From Actinophytocola sp050699935 (GTDB lineage Bacteria; Actinomycetota; Actinomycetes; Mycobacteriales; Pseudonocardiaceae), in contig NZ_JBOHGB010000004.1 of assembly GCF_050699935.1 (NCBI RefSeq), positions 1 through 64,000 on the forward strand: a stretch of 64,000 bases of DNA, read 5' to 3'. Positions 26,235 to 35,405 of this stretch are shown here, piece after piece (within the stretch, counting starts at the first letter, position 1; each line of letters opens with the position of its first letter). The position numbers and the translations under genes are program-made. The notes under the pieces were generated by a model. It searched no databases. It was not told where the DNA came from and saw only the letters and a list, made by a program, of their open reading frames with translations.

Positions 26235-27272
26235 CTAGGACCCGTCCGCCCCGTACTCATCCCACGCGTCGGCGAGTTGCGTGGCCACGACAGACTCGTA
26301 AGGAGCGCGCTTCTCCAGCCCACCGTCCCGCAGGGCCTTGGTCAGGGCGTCCCAGCCCTCCTTGGAGATCGCCGCACGGTTGTCCACCAATTCTCGATCG
26401 ATGATCCCCGAGGCGACCTCCACAGGGAGCCCGGTCAGCTCGGCAGCGTAGGCCGCCACTTCCTTCGGGTTCTCGGAGATGTAGTTCATCGCGTCCACGA
26501 CGGCCGCTACCACCCGCCGCGCCGCATCCTCGTTCTCCTCCAGATACGAGCCGAGGCTCGCCACCGCGGCCATCGGTACCTCACCGGCGTTCTGGAACGT
26601 CTCGTCGGTGCCGAAGTTGATGAACGAGAACGCGTCGTGGTCGTTGATGCCTTGCGAGGTGGCTGGCTCGACGGTCATCATGCCGTCGATCTCGCCTCGG
26701 TCCAGCAGGGCGAGGCCCGAGGCGAAGTCGGCGCCCTGACCGACCAGCGTGACGTCCTTGCCAGGCTCGAGGCCATGCTCGCGAAGCAGTGCCTGCAGGT
26801 AATAGTCGGGACCGGTTGCCTGGGCCACCATGGCCAGCCGCAGCCCGCGCAGGTCCTCGTAGTCACCCGGGGTGACCTGGCCCTCCAGACCCGGCCGCAG
26901 TATCAGCTGCCAGCTCAGCTTTCCCTGCGTCGCAACCAGGTTGACCACCGTCTCACCCTGCTCCCACAGCAGCGCTGACCCCTCGGGCGACTGGGCGATC
27001 ATGTCGACGGTGCGGCTGAGCAGAGCGGTCCGCAGAGCCGGGCCGAGCCCGACCTCGTCGAGCGAGGCATCCACGCCGTGCTTAGCGAAGAATGCTTGCT
27101 CCTCCGCTACCCACACCGGGAGGAACAGCAGGTTCCTGTTGATCCCGATCGACACTTCGACCGTCCCGGGCTCGGCCCCGTCCGCGCCGCCAGCACCGTT
27201 CCCGTCATCGGATGAGCAGCCCGCGGCCAGCAGCAGGCCGGCCAGCATGATCGCGAGAGTACGTCTGAGCAT
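26235..27272 (-). CDS. ABC transporter solute-binding lipoprotein (NMT1/THI5-like), block B
   Basis: A 345-residue lipoprotein with signal LRRTLAIMLAGLLLAAGC (lipid-anchored Cys19), then a Gly/Asp linker. The mature start (INRNLLFLPVWVAEEQAFFA) and MVAQATGPDYYLQALL are typical of NMT1-type binding proteins. The ATG at 27272 gives a complete signal; upstream in-frame codons add charged residues incompatible with one. Captures the block B substrate for the two-permease importer. Confidence 0.92.
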   Translation of the reverse strand: MLRRTLAIMLAGLLLAAGCSSDDGNGAGGADGAEPGTVEVSIGINRNLLFLPVWVAEEQAFFAKHGVDASLDEVGLGPALRTALLSRTVDMIAQSPEGSALLWEQGETVVNLVATQGKLSWQLILRPGLEGQVTPGDYEDLRGLRLAMVAQATGPDYYLQALLREHGLEPGKDVTLVGQGADFASGLALLDRGEIDGMMTVEPATSQGINDHDAFSFINFGTDETFQNAGEVPMAAVASLGSYLEENEDAARRVVAAVVDAMNYISENPKEVAAYAAELTGLPVEVASGIIDRELVDNRAAISKEGWDALTKALRDGGLEKRAPYESVVATQLADAWDEYGADGS

Positions 27273-27303
27273 GACTGACTCCAAGGGTTCGGACTTTGAC
27301 CAG

Positions 27304-28182
27304 CTAAGCGAGCACTTCGGCGACGATGTCCATCCCGGTCGAACCGAGATAGACCTGGACACTGGCACCTACATGCGCCAGTTGCTGTGCGGTCACACCG
27401 ATTGTCGCCGCGTGGTGCGCGGCGCGGCGCGCAGCCGCCGGACGTTGGGTCAGGAACGCGAGGTGCAGCTCCATTAACGGGATCATCTGCTTGGGCAGCA
27501 CCTTGATGGCCGTCTCATAGCGGTACCTGAAGACCTTCAGCGCCTCCGGGTAGTGATCGCCCAGGTAGGACACATACGGGGGCACCTCGCCCTCGGTCCG
27601 ACGGTGCCAGTCCTTCAGGGCGGCCAGTTCGTCCGTGCTGAGCTCGCGGTGGCTGAAGTCCAGGCCGGCGGCGAAGGTGTCCGAGTCGAACGCCCAGCCG
27701 GCCGGCCAGTCCACCGTGCTCGGCGCGCCGTCCTGCTCGTCCCATGTGGACAGGTACTCGCCGGAGGACTCCGCTGCCGCGGTGATGCCGAGCGGACCGG
27801 CGTGCAGCCACGCGAAGGTGAGCACGTCCCGCACCTCAGCCTTGTTCGCCTGCCACATGCGCGAGGTGATCACCTCGTAGAGGATTCCGTGCCGGTAGGC
27901 GCGGGTGGTGTAGTAGTGCAGGTAGAGCAGCGCTATGACGGTGCCCGGCAGCGGACTCCGCAGCCCGGCGCCCTCCTGGACGATCTCGTTCCACTGCCGG
28001 TAGCGCTTGAGCGCGTCCGGACGGTGCTCCCGCATGAACGGCAGGAACGGCACGAGGTCCAGACCGCCCTCGCCGTGGGTCTCGGCGTACCAGGACGACA
28101 TCGACGCCCATTCCTGATCGGATATCTCCGCCGAGTCCCAGTTCTGCTCGGTTGCCATGTACAACCGCTTCCGCTCGACCAT
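27304..28182 (-). CDS. CMD/AhpD-superfamily-like protein, double domain
   Basis: A 292-residue protein that appears to hold two helical carboxymuconolactone-decarboxylase-like repeats (around LPGTVIALLYLHYYTTRAYR and MIPLMELHLAFLTQRPAAAR). No CxxC redox pair is present in either repeat. ATG 28182 follows GAGGTGG with 7-bp spacing. First gene of the leftward unit; the operator at 28207-28222 lies just upstream. Shares its divergent promoter with a small single-domain CMD-like gene (28380-28700), hinting at related jobs. Substrate unknown. Confidence 0.65.
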   Translation of the reverse strand: MVERKRLYMATEQNWDSAEISDQEWASMSSWYAETHGEGGLDLVPFLPFMREHRPDALKRYRQWNEIVQEGAGLRSPLPGTVIALLYLHYYTTRAYRHGILYEVITSRMWQANKAEVRDVLTFAWLHAGPLGITAAAESSGEYLSTWDEQDGAPSTVDWPAGWAFDSDTFAAGLDFSHRELSTDELAALKDWHRRTEGEVPPYVSYLGDHYPEALKVFRYRYETAIKVLPKQMIPLMELHLAFLTQRPAAARRAAHHAATIGVTAQQLAHVGASVQVYLGSTGMDIVAEVLA

Positions 28183-28206
28183 TGGACACCACCTCTGCAG
28201 CACGGA

Positions 28207-28222
28207 CGACGGTATACCGGAT
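28207..28222. promoter_or_regulatory. GTATAC-centred operator, site c
   Basis: CGACGGTATACCGGAT contains the CGGTATACCG core of site a and lies 25 bp upstream of the leftward start at 28182. Paired with site d, 127 bp away centre to centre. Confidence 0.7.
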
Positions 28223-28333
28223 CCTGTGATCGGTCAATCGAAACTGCATACACCCGATTCGCTACGATAAGTGAATGTCGTACCCCGATCTGGAGGTACT
28301 GCCTGAGCCATCGGTACGTTGCGTCACACTCAC

Positions 28334-28349
28334 GGTCGGTATACCGTAT
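28334..28349. promoter_or_regulatory. GTATAC-centred operator, site d
   Basis: GGTCGGTATACCGTAT shares 13 consecutive bases with site a and lies 30 bp upstream of the GTG at 28380. Confidence 0.7.
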
Positions 28350-28379
28350 CCTAATCTCGTTGATGGATTAGGAGCCACC

Positions 28380-28700
28380 GTGGCCGGACAACCCACCTGG
28401 CAGGAGCTCGTCGCCCGGCATGACGAGACGGCGCACGGGAAGATGGTCGACTACATCGCGCACATCACCACGAAGGCAGACATCCCACCGCTGTACCGGG
28501 AGCTGCTGCTGTTCGCCGGAGCCGCCGCGATCCGCTACCGGATCAGCATGCAGACCCACGCCCGCCGGGCACTCGCCGCCGGAGCAACCTCCGACCAGCT
28601 GTTCCAGGCCGGTGCGCTGGTGGCGCTCAGCACCGGTTTCACCACCATGATCGAGGTCGTCCAGGTGCTGCGCGACCTCGACGCCTCGCCCGACGGCTGA
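28380..28700 (+). CDS. small CMD/AhpD-like protein without the CxxC pair
   Basis: A 106-residue helical protein resembling single carboxymuconolactone-decarboxylase domains: YRELLLFAGAAAIRYRISMQ, then THARRALAAGATSDQLFQAG. The segment that normally reads CxxCxxxH has RYRISMQTH, so the redox cysteines are absent and only the His remains. GTG 28380 was chosen because TTAGGAG lies 5 bp upstream and the operator d then falls in the promoter. It is a one-gene unit ending 6 bp before the convergent flavoprotein gene. Confidence 0.72.
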   Translation: MAGQPTWQELVARHDETAHGKMVDYIAHITTKADIPPLYRELLLFAGAAAIRYRISMQTHARRALAAGATSDQLFQAGALVALSTGFTTMIEVVQVLRDLDASPDG

Positions 28701-28706
28701 AGCTCA

Positions 28707-29993
28707 TCAACCCGTCACGCTCCTAACCGCCCGCAACCCGAATCCCCCCGCGAGCGACAACCCGCCCGCGTACCCGCCCTGATACACCCCACCCACATCG
28801 GCGCCGGCGGCGTAAAGTCCGTCGATCTGGACTCCGGAGGTGTCGAGCACAGCCGCGTCACGGTCGACCGCCAGCCCACCCTGGGTGAAGGTGATCGCCG
28901 GCCGCACCTCGAGTGCGAACAACGGCGGGTCAAGCGGGTCGGGACGGGCCCGCAGGGCGTCCCCGATCGGCTGCGCTCGGAACTGCCAGGACTCAATCTG
29001 TCCCACCAACTCGTCGAGCCGGCGCGCCGAGCAGACTCGGGCTCCGGCGGCGGTCGCCTCCCGAATCAGGTCGATCGCCTCCAGGCCGGGCACCGCCGGC
29101 GCCACCGCCGCGGTGTGCCGCACGGTGTTGCTCATGATCATGACCGCGCGCCCCTGCTCCTGGCGCAGCACCTGCTGCGCGTTCGCGAAGTCGCCGGCAG
29201 ACTCGTCGGTGAACCGCTTGCCGGCGATGTTGAACAGCAGGCAGCGGTCCGAGCAGTAGGCAGCCAGCCGGGCGAAGTCCGGCTGGGTGAAGCTGGCCAG
29301 CGGGGACACCACCAGGTGGCCATAGAAGCAGTCCATGTCCCCCGCGGTGGCGGCGCCGATCGCCCTGGCCAACCGCAGCGCGTCCCCGGTGCTGTACGGA
29401 TTCGCCCTGAGCAGCAGGCGGTCAGGGGCCTGCTGGCCCATGGCCTCCGCCACCAGGGCGCGATCTCCCTGGAATCCGCCGGTGGCGAGGATCGTCGCCG
29501 GCGCGGTGACCTCGACCTCCGCGCCGTTCTCCAGCAGGGACACACCGATCACGCACCCTTCGCGCTGGCGCAGTGTGACAGTCCGTGCGGCCAGGACCAC
29601 GTGCCCACCGGCATTCTCGATGATCGACACGCAGCGTCGAAGGTAGGCAAGGACGTCGATGCGGTGCCCGCGCCCGAAGCCGAGCACCGTCACCTCCTCC
29701 GACATCCACACGCCCGAGGACCGGATGAACTCGATCGTGGCTGGGAACTCCTCGAGCAGCACCTCTCCGAGCGCGACGCTGCCGCGCGGCGCCCGTTCGC
29801 GCAGGGCCGCCATCGAGGGCGCGGTCCACACGTAGCCACTGGAGAGCACCGCGCTGCCACCGATCTGCGGCGCCTTCTCCACCAACAGGACCCGCCGACC
29901 CCGGCGGGCCGCGAACGCGCCCGCGGTCAGGCCGGCCATGCCACCGCCGAGTACGACCAGGTCCGCCTCCGCGGTGACTTCAGCAGCCGTCAT
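28707..29993 (-). CDS. FAD-dependent oxidoreductase (fumarate-reductase/KstD-like flavoprotein)
   Basis: A 428-residue flavoprotein: dinucleotide motif VVLGGGMAGLTAG (residues 13-25), VEKAPQIGGSAVLSSG, ILATGGFQGD, and a C-terminal FAD segment IDGLYAAGADVGGVYQGGYAGGLSL. This is the fumarate-reductase/3-ketosteroid-dehydrogenase flavoprotein fold, which moves hydride across a C-C double bond. The GGS-AVLS-SG motif resembles dehydrogenases acting on cyclic ketones, but specificity cannot be fixed. Last gene of the leftward Liv unit, overlapping the hydrolase gene by 4 bp. Confidence 0.88.
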   Translation of the reverse strand: MTAAEVTAEADLVVLGGGMAGLTAGAFAARRGRRVLLVEKAPQIGGSAVLSSGYVWTAPSMAALRERAPRGSVALGEVLLEEFPATIEFIRSSGVWMSEEVTVLGFGRGHRIDVLAYLRRCVSIIENAGGHVVLAARTVTLRQREGCVIGVSLLENGAEVEVTAPATILATGGFQGDRALVAEAMGQQAPDRLLLRANPYSTGDALRLARAIGAATAGDMDCFYGHLVVSPLASFTQPDFARLAAYCSDRCLLFNIAGKRFTDESAGDFANAQQVLRQEQGRAVMIMSNTVRHTAAVAPAVPGLEAIDLIREATAAGARVCSARRLDELVGQIESWQFRAQPIGDALRARPDPLDPPLFALEVRPAITFTQGGLAVDRDAAVLDTSGVQIDGLYAAGADVGGVYQGGYAGGLSLAGGFGLRAVRSVTG

Positions 29994-30823
29994 CGCTTCT
30001 CCCGTTGATCCGTCTCCTCATCCCAGGCGTCGGTCCCCACGAACACACGCAGGGCGTGCGCGAGTCCGGCCGGATCCTCCAGCGGGATCATGTGCCCGGT
30101 GTCGAACCGGACCAGCTGCGCGCCGGGTATGCCCTCGGCCAGTTCCTGGCCGTGGGCCAGCGGCCGGCCGCGGTCCAGCTCCGCCTGGCACACCAGCGTG
30201 GGGACCGACAGCGACCCGAGTTGGCCGCGCAGGTCGTAGTCGGCACACGAGAGCAGCACATCCCGCATCCGCTCCCGCACCGCGCCCAGCAGGCCAAGGT
30301 CGCGGACCAGCACCTCGACCGGGGGCGGCACGGACCACATGCCGGTCAGTGCCCGCTCGAGAAACCCTTGCGGCACCTCGGGCCTGGACAGCGCCTCGGC
30401 CAGCCCATCGAAGGTCCGGTGCCCTGTCATCCTGGCGCCCGACGCCACGACCACCAATCCGGCGAGGCGTTCCGGGAATCGGAGCGCGAACAGCAGCGCG
30501 GCCAGCCCACCGGCGGAATGGCCGACCAGCACGGTCCGACTGACACCCGAGGTGTCGAGCACGTCCCGGGTCAGGTCGGCGATGCCCGACACGGTCCAAC
30601 CGCCCCAGGGCCGATCCGACCCGACCAGGTAGTCCACCGCCAGACAGCGATACTCCGGCTCGGGCAGCCGCCGCAGCACTTCCGACCAGGAGTGCACGGT
30701 GCACAAGTTTCCGGGCAGGAACGTGAGGTGCCGCGGGCCCGTCCCGCGCGCCAGGAACGCCATGCGCACCGCCCTGGCCACCAGGTACCCGGGTGCCGCG
30801 GGTTCGACCACCGGCCTACCCAC
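29990..30823 (-). CDS. alpha/beta-fold hydrolase
   Basis: About 277 residues. Nucleophile elbow GHSAGG (Ser103), acid Asp probably in CQAELDRG, and His in FDTGHMIP. GTG 30823 was chosen because it overlaps the LivF stop (8 bp); a shorter start at ATG 30763 (MAFLARGTG) is equally possible and would begin right at the fold. A C-C or ester bond hydrolase acting next to the flavoprotein is a reasonable guess. Confidence 0.85.
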   Translation of the reverse strand: MGRPVVEPAAPGYLVARAVRMAFLARGTGPRHLTFLPGNLCTVHSWSEVLRRLPEPEYRCLAVDYLVGSDRPWGGWTVSGIADLTRDVLDTSGVSRTVLVGHSAGGLAALLFALRFPERLAGLVVVASGARMTGHRTFDGLAEALSRPEVPQGFLERALTGMWSVPPPVEVLVRDLGLLGAVRERMRDVLLSCADYDLRGQLGSLSVPTLVCQAELDRGRPLAHGQELAEGIPGAQLVRFDTGHMIPLEDPAGLAHALRVFVGTDAWDEETDQREKR

Positions 30824-31520
30824 CGAGATACGCCGCGCGCACCCGGGGATCGCCGGCCAGCTCCGGCCCGGTGCCGGACAGCCGTATCGATCCCGACTCG
30901 ATGACATATCCCCGGTCCGCGACGTCCAGCGCGGCCGCGGCGTTCTGCTCGACGAGCAGCATGCTCAACTCCTCTGACCGGCGAATCTCCAGGATCGCCT
31001 GGTACATTTCCTCGATCACGTACGGCGCCAGACCCAGCGACGGCTCGTCCAGAGCGAGCAAGCGCGGTCGCGCCATGAGGCTGCGCCCGATGGCGACCAT
31101 CTGCTGCTCGCCGCCGGACAGCACGCCGGCAGCCATCGATCTTCGCCGCACCAATGCCGGGAACAGCGCGTACACCCGCTCCAGAGCCTCGGTGCGGCCC
31201 GCCGCCGGCCGGCGGTAGGCGCCGACGATCAAGTTCTCCTCGACCGTCATGCCGGCGAACACGTGCCGACCCTCCGGGCAGTGCACGATGCCGGCCGTCA
31301 CCCGCCGGAATGTCTGCCACGATGTGACGTCCTGGCCATCGAACACGATCCGGCCCGACGATGACCTGACGATGCCCGACATGGTGTTCAGCAGCGTGGT
31401 CTTACCTGCGCCGTTCGCGCCCAGCACCGCCACGATCTCACCCGCGCCGACCGAGATCGTCACGTCCCGCAGGGCCGCCCGGAGGCCGTAGGAGACGTCA
31501 AGATTCTCGAACTTGAGCAT
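30816..31520 (-). CDS. livF: branched-chain-type ABC transporter ATP-binding protein LivF
   Basis: A 234-residue ATPase of the LivF class: Walker A GANGAGKTT at 34-42, SGGEQQM signature (VLSGGEQQMVAIGRSL), LLALDEPSLGLAP, and the typical tail RAAYLGG. ATG 31520 lies inside the end of the LivM-LivG gene, a 23-bp overlap. With the fused LivMG and LivH it forms a Liv-type importer, which in catabolic clusters often carries aromatic or alicyclic acids rather than amino acids (inference). Confidence 0.93.
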   Translation of the reverse strand: MLKFENLDVSYGLRAALRDVTISVGAGEIVAVLGANGAGKTTLLNTMSGIVRSSSGRIVFDGQDVTSWQTFRRVTAGIVHCPEGRHVFAGMTVEENLIVGAYRRPAAGRTEALERVYALFPALVRRRSMAAGVLSGGEQQMVAIGRSLMARPRLLALDEPSLGLAPYVIEEMYQAILEIRRSEELSMLLVEQNAAAALDVADRGYVIESGSIRLSGTGPELAGDPRVRAAYLGG

Positions 31521-33318
31521 ATTTCGCTCCCAGGTATGCCTTCAGCACGGTCTCATCGCCGCGGACCGCCTCCGGTGTGCCGGTCCTGAGCACCTTGCCC
31601 TCGTTGAGCACCACGATCCGGTCGGCCAGCGCCATGACCGCGTGCATCTTGTGCTCGATCAGGCAGATCGACAGGCCGCCGTCCTTCAACTCCCGGATGA
31701 TTTCCATGAGCTCGCGCTGCCCGGCGCCGCTGAGGCCGGCGAACGGCTCGTCGAGCAGCAGCACCGCCGGCCGCCGCACCAGGGCCAAGCCGATAGCCAG
31801 CCGCTGCTGCTCGCTCAGGCTCAATGTCTCGGGATACTCGTGCCTGCGCTCGTAGAGGCCGAGGAACCGCAGGCCGGACTCATCCGGACGCAGAACGCAG
31901 GGGCGGGCGCCGTCGACGCGGTCGGCTCCCAGGTCGGTGTGGCGGGCGGCCATTCGCAGGTGCCCAAAGACCGTCCGCGACCTGAACAGTTCCACCGCCT
32001 GGAAAGTTCGGCAGACACCCATTGCCGCACGTCGATGCACCGGCGCCCGGGAGATGTTCTCCCCCAGCAACCGGATGGTGCCGCGCTCTGGCTGGACACG
32101 ACCGGCGACGGCGTCGAAGAGGGTGCTCTTGCCGGCCCCGTTCGGCCCGATTACCGCGAGCAGTTCGCCGCACCCAACGGTCAGCGCCACGTCGTCCAGG
32201 GCGGTGACACCGCCGTACCTGACCTTGAGCGACTCGACTGCCAGCACGACCTCGGGCCCGCTCGGGTGCCGCACCTGCCGCAGGCTCGGCCGGGCGACGA
32301 GCTCGTCGGAGGACACAACCCCGGACGCCGTTGGTGAGCGGCGCACCGCTCGCAGTGGCGCGAACAGTTCCCGGTAGATGCCGACGATTCCCTTGGGCCG
32401 CCAGACGATCACGATGATCAGCACCAGGCCGAACAGAGCCAGACGCAGCTCTGGAACGGCCCGCAGTGCCTCGGGGACGAACCCGCCGAGCACTGCGCCG
32501 ACGCTCGGGCCCAGTAATTGCCCCGACCCTCCGAGCAGCGCGTACATCACGCTGTCGAAGCCGGTGAGCACGTCCGCGTCGGCCGGGCTGGCGTAACCGA
32601 TGAGCGAGACGTACAGGCCACCGGCGAACGCCGCGATGGGTGCGCTCATCAGGAACACGAAGATCCGCACGCGGGCGACGTTCACCCCGAGCGACTGGGC
32701 CAGCCTCGCGTTGTCGCGCGAGGCGACGAGCCGGTCGCCGACCTGGCTGCGGGCTATCGCGCTGATCAGCAGCACCACCAGGCCGAGCGCGAACAGCAGC
32801 AACAAGGTCAGTGACAGGTCCGAGTCGAACCGCAGCGGGCCGATCGGCGGGATGCGCGGCACCCCCGAGATGCCCCGGGGCCCGCCGGTCAGCCCGTCGA
32901 ACCGGTCGAAGGCGGTGAACGCGGCGGCGCCGAAAACGACCGAAGCGAAGGTGAAGTAGTGCCCTGACAGCCGCAGCGTGATCACCGCGAACACGCCGCC
33001 GACGACACACGCGGCCAGGCATCCGCAGAGCAAGGCCAGCCAGAAACCGGTGCCGAACCTCGTGGTGAGGATGGCGACCGTGTAGAGGCCGATGCCGTAG
33101 AGGCATCCGTGCGCCACGGAGACCAGGCCGCCGTAGCCGAGTACGAGGTCGACCGAGTAGGTAAGGATGGCCAGGACGATGGTCAGCTGCAGGACGGTGA
33201 CCAGATATCCCCCACTGATCCCCCACAGCGACCACATGAACACGGCCGGCACGCCGATCGCCACGAACCACAGGGCGAGCCGGGAGGCGAGTGCGCCGAG
33301 CCGAGCCGGCCGGTTCAT
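31498..33318 (-). CDS. LivM-LivG fusion: ABC permease joined to ATPase
   Basis: A 606-residue protein. Residues ~1-310 are a LivM permease (VTVLQLTIVLAILTYSVDLV; ALLGGSGQLLGPSVGAVLGG), a linker follows, and ~357-606 are a LivG ATPase with Walker A GPNGAGKST at 391-399, an atypical signature LSLSEQQR at 499-506, and Walker B VLLLDEP at 519-525. The two are normally separate genes, but the frame is uninterrupted. The ATG at 33318 overlaps the LivH stop (ATGA). Confidence 0.92.
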   Translation of the reverse strand: MNRPARLGALASRLALWFVAIGVPAVFMWSLWGISGGYLVTVLQLTIVLAILTYSVDLVLGYGGLVSVAHGCLYGIGLYTVAILTTRFGTGFWLALLCGCLAACVVGGVFAVITLRLSGHYFTFASVVFGAAAFTAFDRFDGLTGGPRGISGVPRIPPIGPLRFDSDLSLTLLLLFALGLVVLLISAIARSQVGDRLVASRDNARLAQSLGVNVARVRIFVFLMSAPIAAFAGGLYVSLIGYASPADADVLTGFDSVMYALLGGSGQLLGPSVGAVLGGFVPEALRAVPELRLALFGLVLIIVIVWRPKGIVGIYRELFAPLRAVRRSPTASGVVSSDELVARPSLRQVRHPSGPEVVLAVESLKVRYGGVTALDDVALTVGCGELLAVIGPNGAGKSTLFDAVAGRVQPERGTIRLLGENISRAPVHRRAAMGVCRTFQAVELFRSRTVFGHLRMAARHTDLGADRVDGARPCVLRPDESGLRFLGLYERRHEYPETLSLSEQQRLAIGLALVRRPAVLLLDEPFAGLSGAGQRELMEIIRELKDGGLSICLIEHKMHAVMALADRIVVLNEGKVLRTGTPEAVRGDETVLKAYLGAKYAQVRES

Positions 33319-34181
33319 CGGACCTCCTCCAGCCGACCGAAGAACCCTCTCGGGCGCACCACCAGCACCAGCAGGAGCATGCCGAGCGCGTAGAAGTCGA
33401 CCAGCGCTGGCGACCCGTAGACCGCACCGAGGCTCTCCGTGAAGCCAAGCAGGTATGCCGCGATCAGCGCGCCCTTGATGCTCCCCATACCCCCGACGAC
33501 GACGATGGCGAACGCCTTGACCACCAACAGCAGCCCGATCGCCGGCTGGACGAAGGTCGTCGGTGCCAGCAGGCCGGCGGCAAGACCGGCGAAAGCACTG
33601 GCCACGGCCATCGTTAGTAGCTCGATCCGGGGCCGGCTGATGCCCATCAGCGCGGCGCTGTACCGGTCCTGCGCGAGCGCGCGCATGCCCAGCCCGAGCC
33701 TCGACCTCCTCAGGAACACCGCGAGAGCGGCCAGCAGTGCGTTGGCCACGACTGCGACCACCAGCCCGTGCAGCACGACACGCACGCCGAAGATCTCGCC
33801 CACGCCGGTGATCGCCGCCGGCACGCGGATCGGGTCGGGCCCCCACAGCAGAAGCCCGACGGCCTCCAGGAAGACGAGGAGCCCGAATCCGGCGATGAAG
33901 GCGTTCACCGGCGGATCGTTGGCCAGTGGCCGGAACACCAGCAGGCCGGACCCCATTCCGACCACTGTCGCCACCACGACGCAGACGGCCAGCGCGATCC
34001 AGTAGTTGCCCACCCAGCCGATCACCGTGGTCATGGTGAGCGCACCGATCACACCAACCTGCATGATCGCGACGTGCGCGATGTCGAGCACGCCGTAGAT
34101 CAGCGTGATGCCGACCGCGATCAGGGCGTAGGTCGAGCCCAACATCACGCTGTTGACGACTTGCTGCGCGAACAGCTCCAC
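33315..34181 (-). CDS. livH: branched-chain-type ABC transporter permease LivH
   Basis: A 288-residue permease starting MELFAQQVVNSVMLGSTYALIAVGITLIYG (shown here in two parts: NSVMLGSTYALIAVG, ITLIYG), the classic LivH N-terminus, with FAIVVVGGMGSIKGAL in the last third. GTG 34181 is preceded by GGAGGTGATC at a good spacing. Pairs with the LivM half of the 31498-33318 protein. 33 bp after the LivK-type gene. Confidence 0.93.
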   Translation of the reverse strand: MELFAQQVVNSVMLGSTYALIAVGITLIYGVLDIAHVAIMQVGVIGALTMTTVIGWVGNYWIALAVCVVVATVVGMGSGLLVFRPLANDPPVNAFIAGFGLLVFLEAVGLLLWGPDPIRVPAAITGVGEIFGVRVVLHGLVVAVVANALLAALAVFLRRSRLGLGMRALAQDRYSAALMGISRPRIELLTMAVASAFAGLAAGLLAPTTFVQPAIGLLLVVKAFAIVVVGGMGSIKGALIAAYLLGFTESLGAVYGSPALVDFYALGMLLLVLVVRPRGFFGRLEEVR

Positions 34182-34214
34182 GCTCCGATCACCTCCTGCC
34201 GGCGGGCTAGGCGG

Positions 34215-35405
34215 TCAGCCCGCGTCGATCTCGACCAACTCGCCCTGCTGATACGCGGCAGCCGACGTCTTGAAGGTCGTGTCCCCGGTCTCGGGATCCA
34301 TCTGCTGCGCACCCATCAGCAACTCGGAGCGCAACTCGGTCAGCGCATCGGGGAGCCTGTCGTGGATCTGCTGCGGGTCCGAGGACGACGCGGCGAGCTC
34401 GATCGCCCTGGCCAGGACTCGGAGCCCGTCGTAGCCGAGACCCGCGACCCACTCGGGCTCACCGCCGTACTCTCGCTGGATCGCGTCGCGGACCCGTTCG
34501 ACCTCCGGCCCGCCAAGTGTCCACGGTGTCACCTCGAGCACGGCGTCCTCGAGTACCTCGATGTCGTCCAGCAGCGGGGTCAGGGTCGGCAGATCCGCGC
34601 ACGGGGAGCCGAAGACGAACTTGCCGTCGTATCCCTGCTGTATCGCCTGGTTGATGAAGATCGCTGTTGGCTTGCAGCCGGCCGAGAAGGCGATCACGTC
34701 GGGGTCGCTGTTCAGAGCCGCGCCCACCTGTGGGGAGAAGTCGGTGGCGTTCTGGTCGTAGTCGATCACCTTGTCGGCGACCTTCCCCGCCTTTTGCCAT
34801 CCGTTCCGGAATGCCTCGACCCACTCCGCACCAAGGTCGGTGTTGACCCGAAGCGCGACGGCGTTGGTCACCTCGGCAGAGCCTTCCTCGTAGTGCTTGG
34901 CCGTGCTCGCCGCAAGGTTGGGCACCGAGTCGCTCGTCTTGTGCACGATGCGCATGACCAGCTTGTTGCCCCGCTCGGTCAGCTCCGGTACCGAGCTGGC
35001 GGCGAGCAGGACGTATCCGTCGCGTTCGTTGAAGCCCAGCATCGGCAGCGCGGCGTAGGTGCCCAACGTGATGATCGCCGGCGGTCCGTCGGCGGCGAGC
35101 CTCCTCGCACAGGCGATGGCCGCCTCCGCGGTTCCCTCGTCGTCGCAGGTGTCCATTGCCAGCCGGTGACGCCGGCCGTCGATCTCGATGCCGCCGGCAT
35201 CGTTGATCTCCTTGATGGCGATATTCGTACCGTTCGCCATGGACTGTCCCAATGAGGCGATGCCACCGGTCAACGGGAAGATCCCGCCGAGGGTGATGAC
35301 CGGCTCGCCGCCGCCCGCGCCGTCCGAGTCGTTCCCGCCGCAGGCGGCCGCGAGCACCAGCACCGGCGCGAGTGCCAGGCGAACAAGGCGATGTCTGTTG
35401 TTCAC
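34215..35405 (-). CDS. livK: branched-chain-type ABC transporter substrate-binding lipoprotein
   Basis: A 396-residue periplasmic-type lipoprotein: signal RLALAPVLVLAAAC with lipid Cys22, then the type I periplasmic-binding fold (VITLGGIFPLTGGIASLGQS; AIKEINDAGGIEI). GTG 35405 was selected because GGGAG lies 6 bp upstream and gives a proper signal. First gene of the leftward unit 35405-28707 under operator e. The ligand is unlikely to be an amino acid given the neighbours, but this is inferred. Confidence 0.92.
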   Translation of the reverse strand: MNNRHRLVRLALAPVLVLAAACGGNDSDGAGGGEPVITLGGIFPLTGGIASLGQSMANGTNIAIKEINDAGGIEIDGRRHRLAMDTCDDEGTAEAAIACARRLAADGPPAIITLGTYAALPMLGFNERDGYVLLAASSVPELTERGNKLVMRIVHKTSDSVPNLAASTAKHYEEGSAEVTNAVALRVNTDLGAEWVEAFRNGWQKAGKVADKVIDYDQNATDFSPQVGAALNSDPDVIAFSAGCKPTAIFINQAIQQGYDGKFVFGSPCADLPTLTPLLDDIEVLEDAVLEVTPWTLGGPEVERVRDAIQREYGGEPEWVAGLGYDGLRVLARAIELAASSSDPQQIHDRLPDALTELRSELLMGAQQMDPETGDTTFKTSAAAYQQGELVEIDAG

